Positions 63,663-64,000 of a stretch of 64,000 nt of DNA are shown piece after piece. The stretch comes from Caballeronia telluris. GTDB lineage: Bacteria > Pseudomonadota > Gammaproteobacteria > Burkholderiales > Burkholderiaceae. The stretch is from contig NZ_FCNZ02000017.1 in NCBI RefSeq assembly GCF_001544495.1, positions 1-64,000 of the forward strand. Reading direction: 5' to 3'. Under the pieces are notes generated by a model. The model worked only from the letters and a program-made list of their open reading frames with translations. It did not search any database and was not told where the DNA came from. A program made the position numbers and the translations under genes. Position 1 is the stretch's first letter, and each line of letters opens with the position of its first letter.

Positions 63663-64000
63663 ATGAACGTCAACGAATACTACGAACACGAACTGCAGAC
63701 GCGGGGATACCAGTCGGACGAAGCGCAGCGGGCGGCGGTCGAGCGCCTGCAACGCTGCTACGACGAATGGGTCGCGTACAAGGCGCGCCGCTCGAACGCG
63801 CTCAAGAAGTTCCTCGTGCGTCCCGAGCTGCCGCGCGGCGTGTACATGTGGGGCGGCGTGGGACGCGGCAAGAGCTTCCTGATGGACAGCTTTTTCGCAG
63901 TCGTGCCCGTGACGCGCAAGACGCGGCTGCATTTTCACGAATTCATGCGCGAAGTGCATCGCGAACTGGAAGAGCTGAAGGGCCAGGCCGATCCGCTCGA
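63663..64000 (+). CDS. zapE: Cell division protein ZapE (AFG1-like ATPase), 5' part
   Basis: The N-terminal 112 residues of an AFG1/ZapE ATPase; the gene runs off the right edge. MNVNEYYEHELQTRGYQSDE is family-typical. The Walker A motif is GGVGRGKS within RGVYMWGGVGRGKSFLMD, and LHFHEFMREVHREL follows. ZapE binds the Z-ring in E. coli. An in-frame ATG at 63651 is an alternative start. It often lies downstream of the sucAB-lpdA genes in beta-proteobacteria. Confidence 0.92.
   Translation, partial: MNVNEYYEHELQTRGYQSDEAQRAAVERLQRCYDEWVAYKARRSNALKKFLVRPELPRGVYMWGGVGRGKSFLMDSFFAVVPVTRKTRLHFHEFMREVHRELEELKGQADPL

Overview
The window is a stretch of high-GC proteobacterial chromosome. Gene content and order point to Burkholderiaceae, most likely the Burkholderia/Paraburkholderia/Caballeronia group. 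The main evidence is the thrS-infC-rpmI-rplT-pheST-ihfA block, the scpB-rluB-rimP-nusA-infB-rbfA-truB block, the pcaIJFBDC protocatechuate cluster, the DUF2844/DUF3443 pair, and typA followed by the 2-oxoglutarate dehydrogenase genes. Assignment below family level is inference. Almost all of it looks like ordinary core chromosome. The accessory-looking part runs from about 25.4 to 38.1 kb.

Layout. 1-5.2 kb: the N-terminus of ETF-ubiquinone oxidoreductase, an SDR oxidoreductase, a hotdog thioesterase, a PAS-HTH regulator divergent from a CoA-transferase pair (scoAB), an alpha/beta hydrolase and a RidA-like protein. 5.2-15.9 kb: relA, tRNA-Val(GAC), then the translation block thrS to ihfA and a MerR-type gene. 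15.9-20 kb: a small lipoprotein, tRNA-Pro(GGG), a membrane protein, two LysR regulators and an IclR regulator (likely PcaR). 20.2-25.4 kb: pcaI-J-F-B-D-C, the lower protocatechuate branch of the beta-ketoadipate pathway. 25.8-30.2 kb: a trimeric autotransporter adhesin with near-identical internal repeats, and an OmpA-type lipoprotein partner. 30.3-38.1 kb: a DUF3443 lipoprotein with pepsin-like motifs plus DUF2844, bamC, a candidate small RNA, several small exported or hypothetical proteins, a YdcF-like protein and a truncated IS5-type transposase. 38.6-50.2 kb: an aminotransferase, scpB, rluB and the rimP-nusA-infB / rbfA-truB translation genes. 50.2-55.2 kb: an EmrAB-type tripartite efflux operon under a MarR regulator. 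55.6-64 kb: typA, sucA-sucB-lpdA and the start of zapE.

How the genes work together. The two translation blocks supply synthetases, initiation factors, ribosomal proteins and ribosome maturation factors. The pca genes turn 3-carboxymuconate into acetyl-CoA and succinyl-CoA, and the 2-oxoglutarate dehydrogenase genes serve the TCA cycle those products enter. The efflux operon and the adhesin pair act at the envelope.

The observation I rate highest is a short threonine-rich leader peptide (7764-7808) followed by an intrinsic terminator immediately upstream of thrS. Together they have the layout of a ribosome-mediated attenuator. Other points worth checking are a terminator early in the rimP-nusA-infB leader, a structured candidate sRNA at about 33.87-34.06 kb, pepsin-type active-site motifs in the DUF3443 protein, and a possible frameshift in a small exported protein near 37.16 kb.
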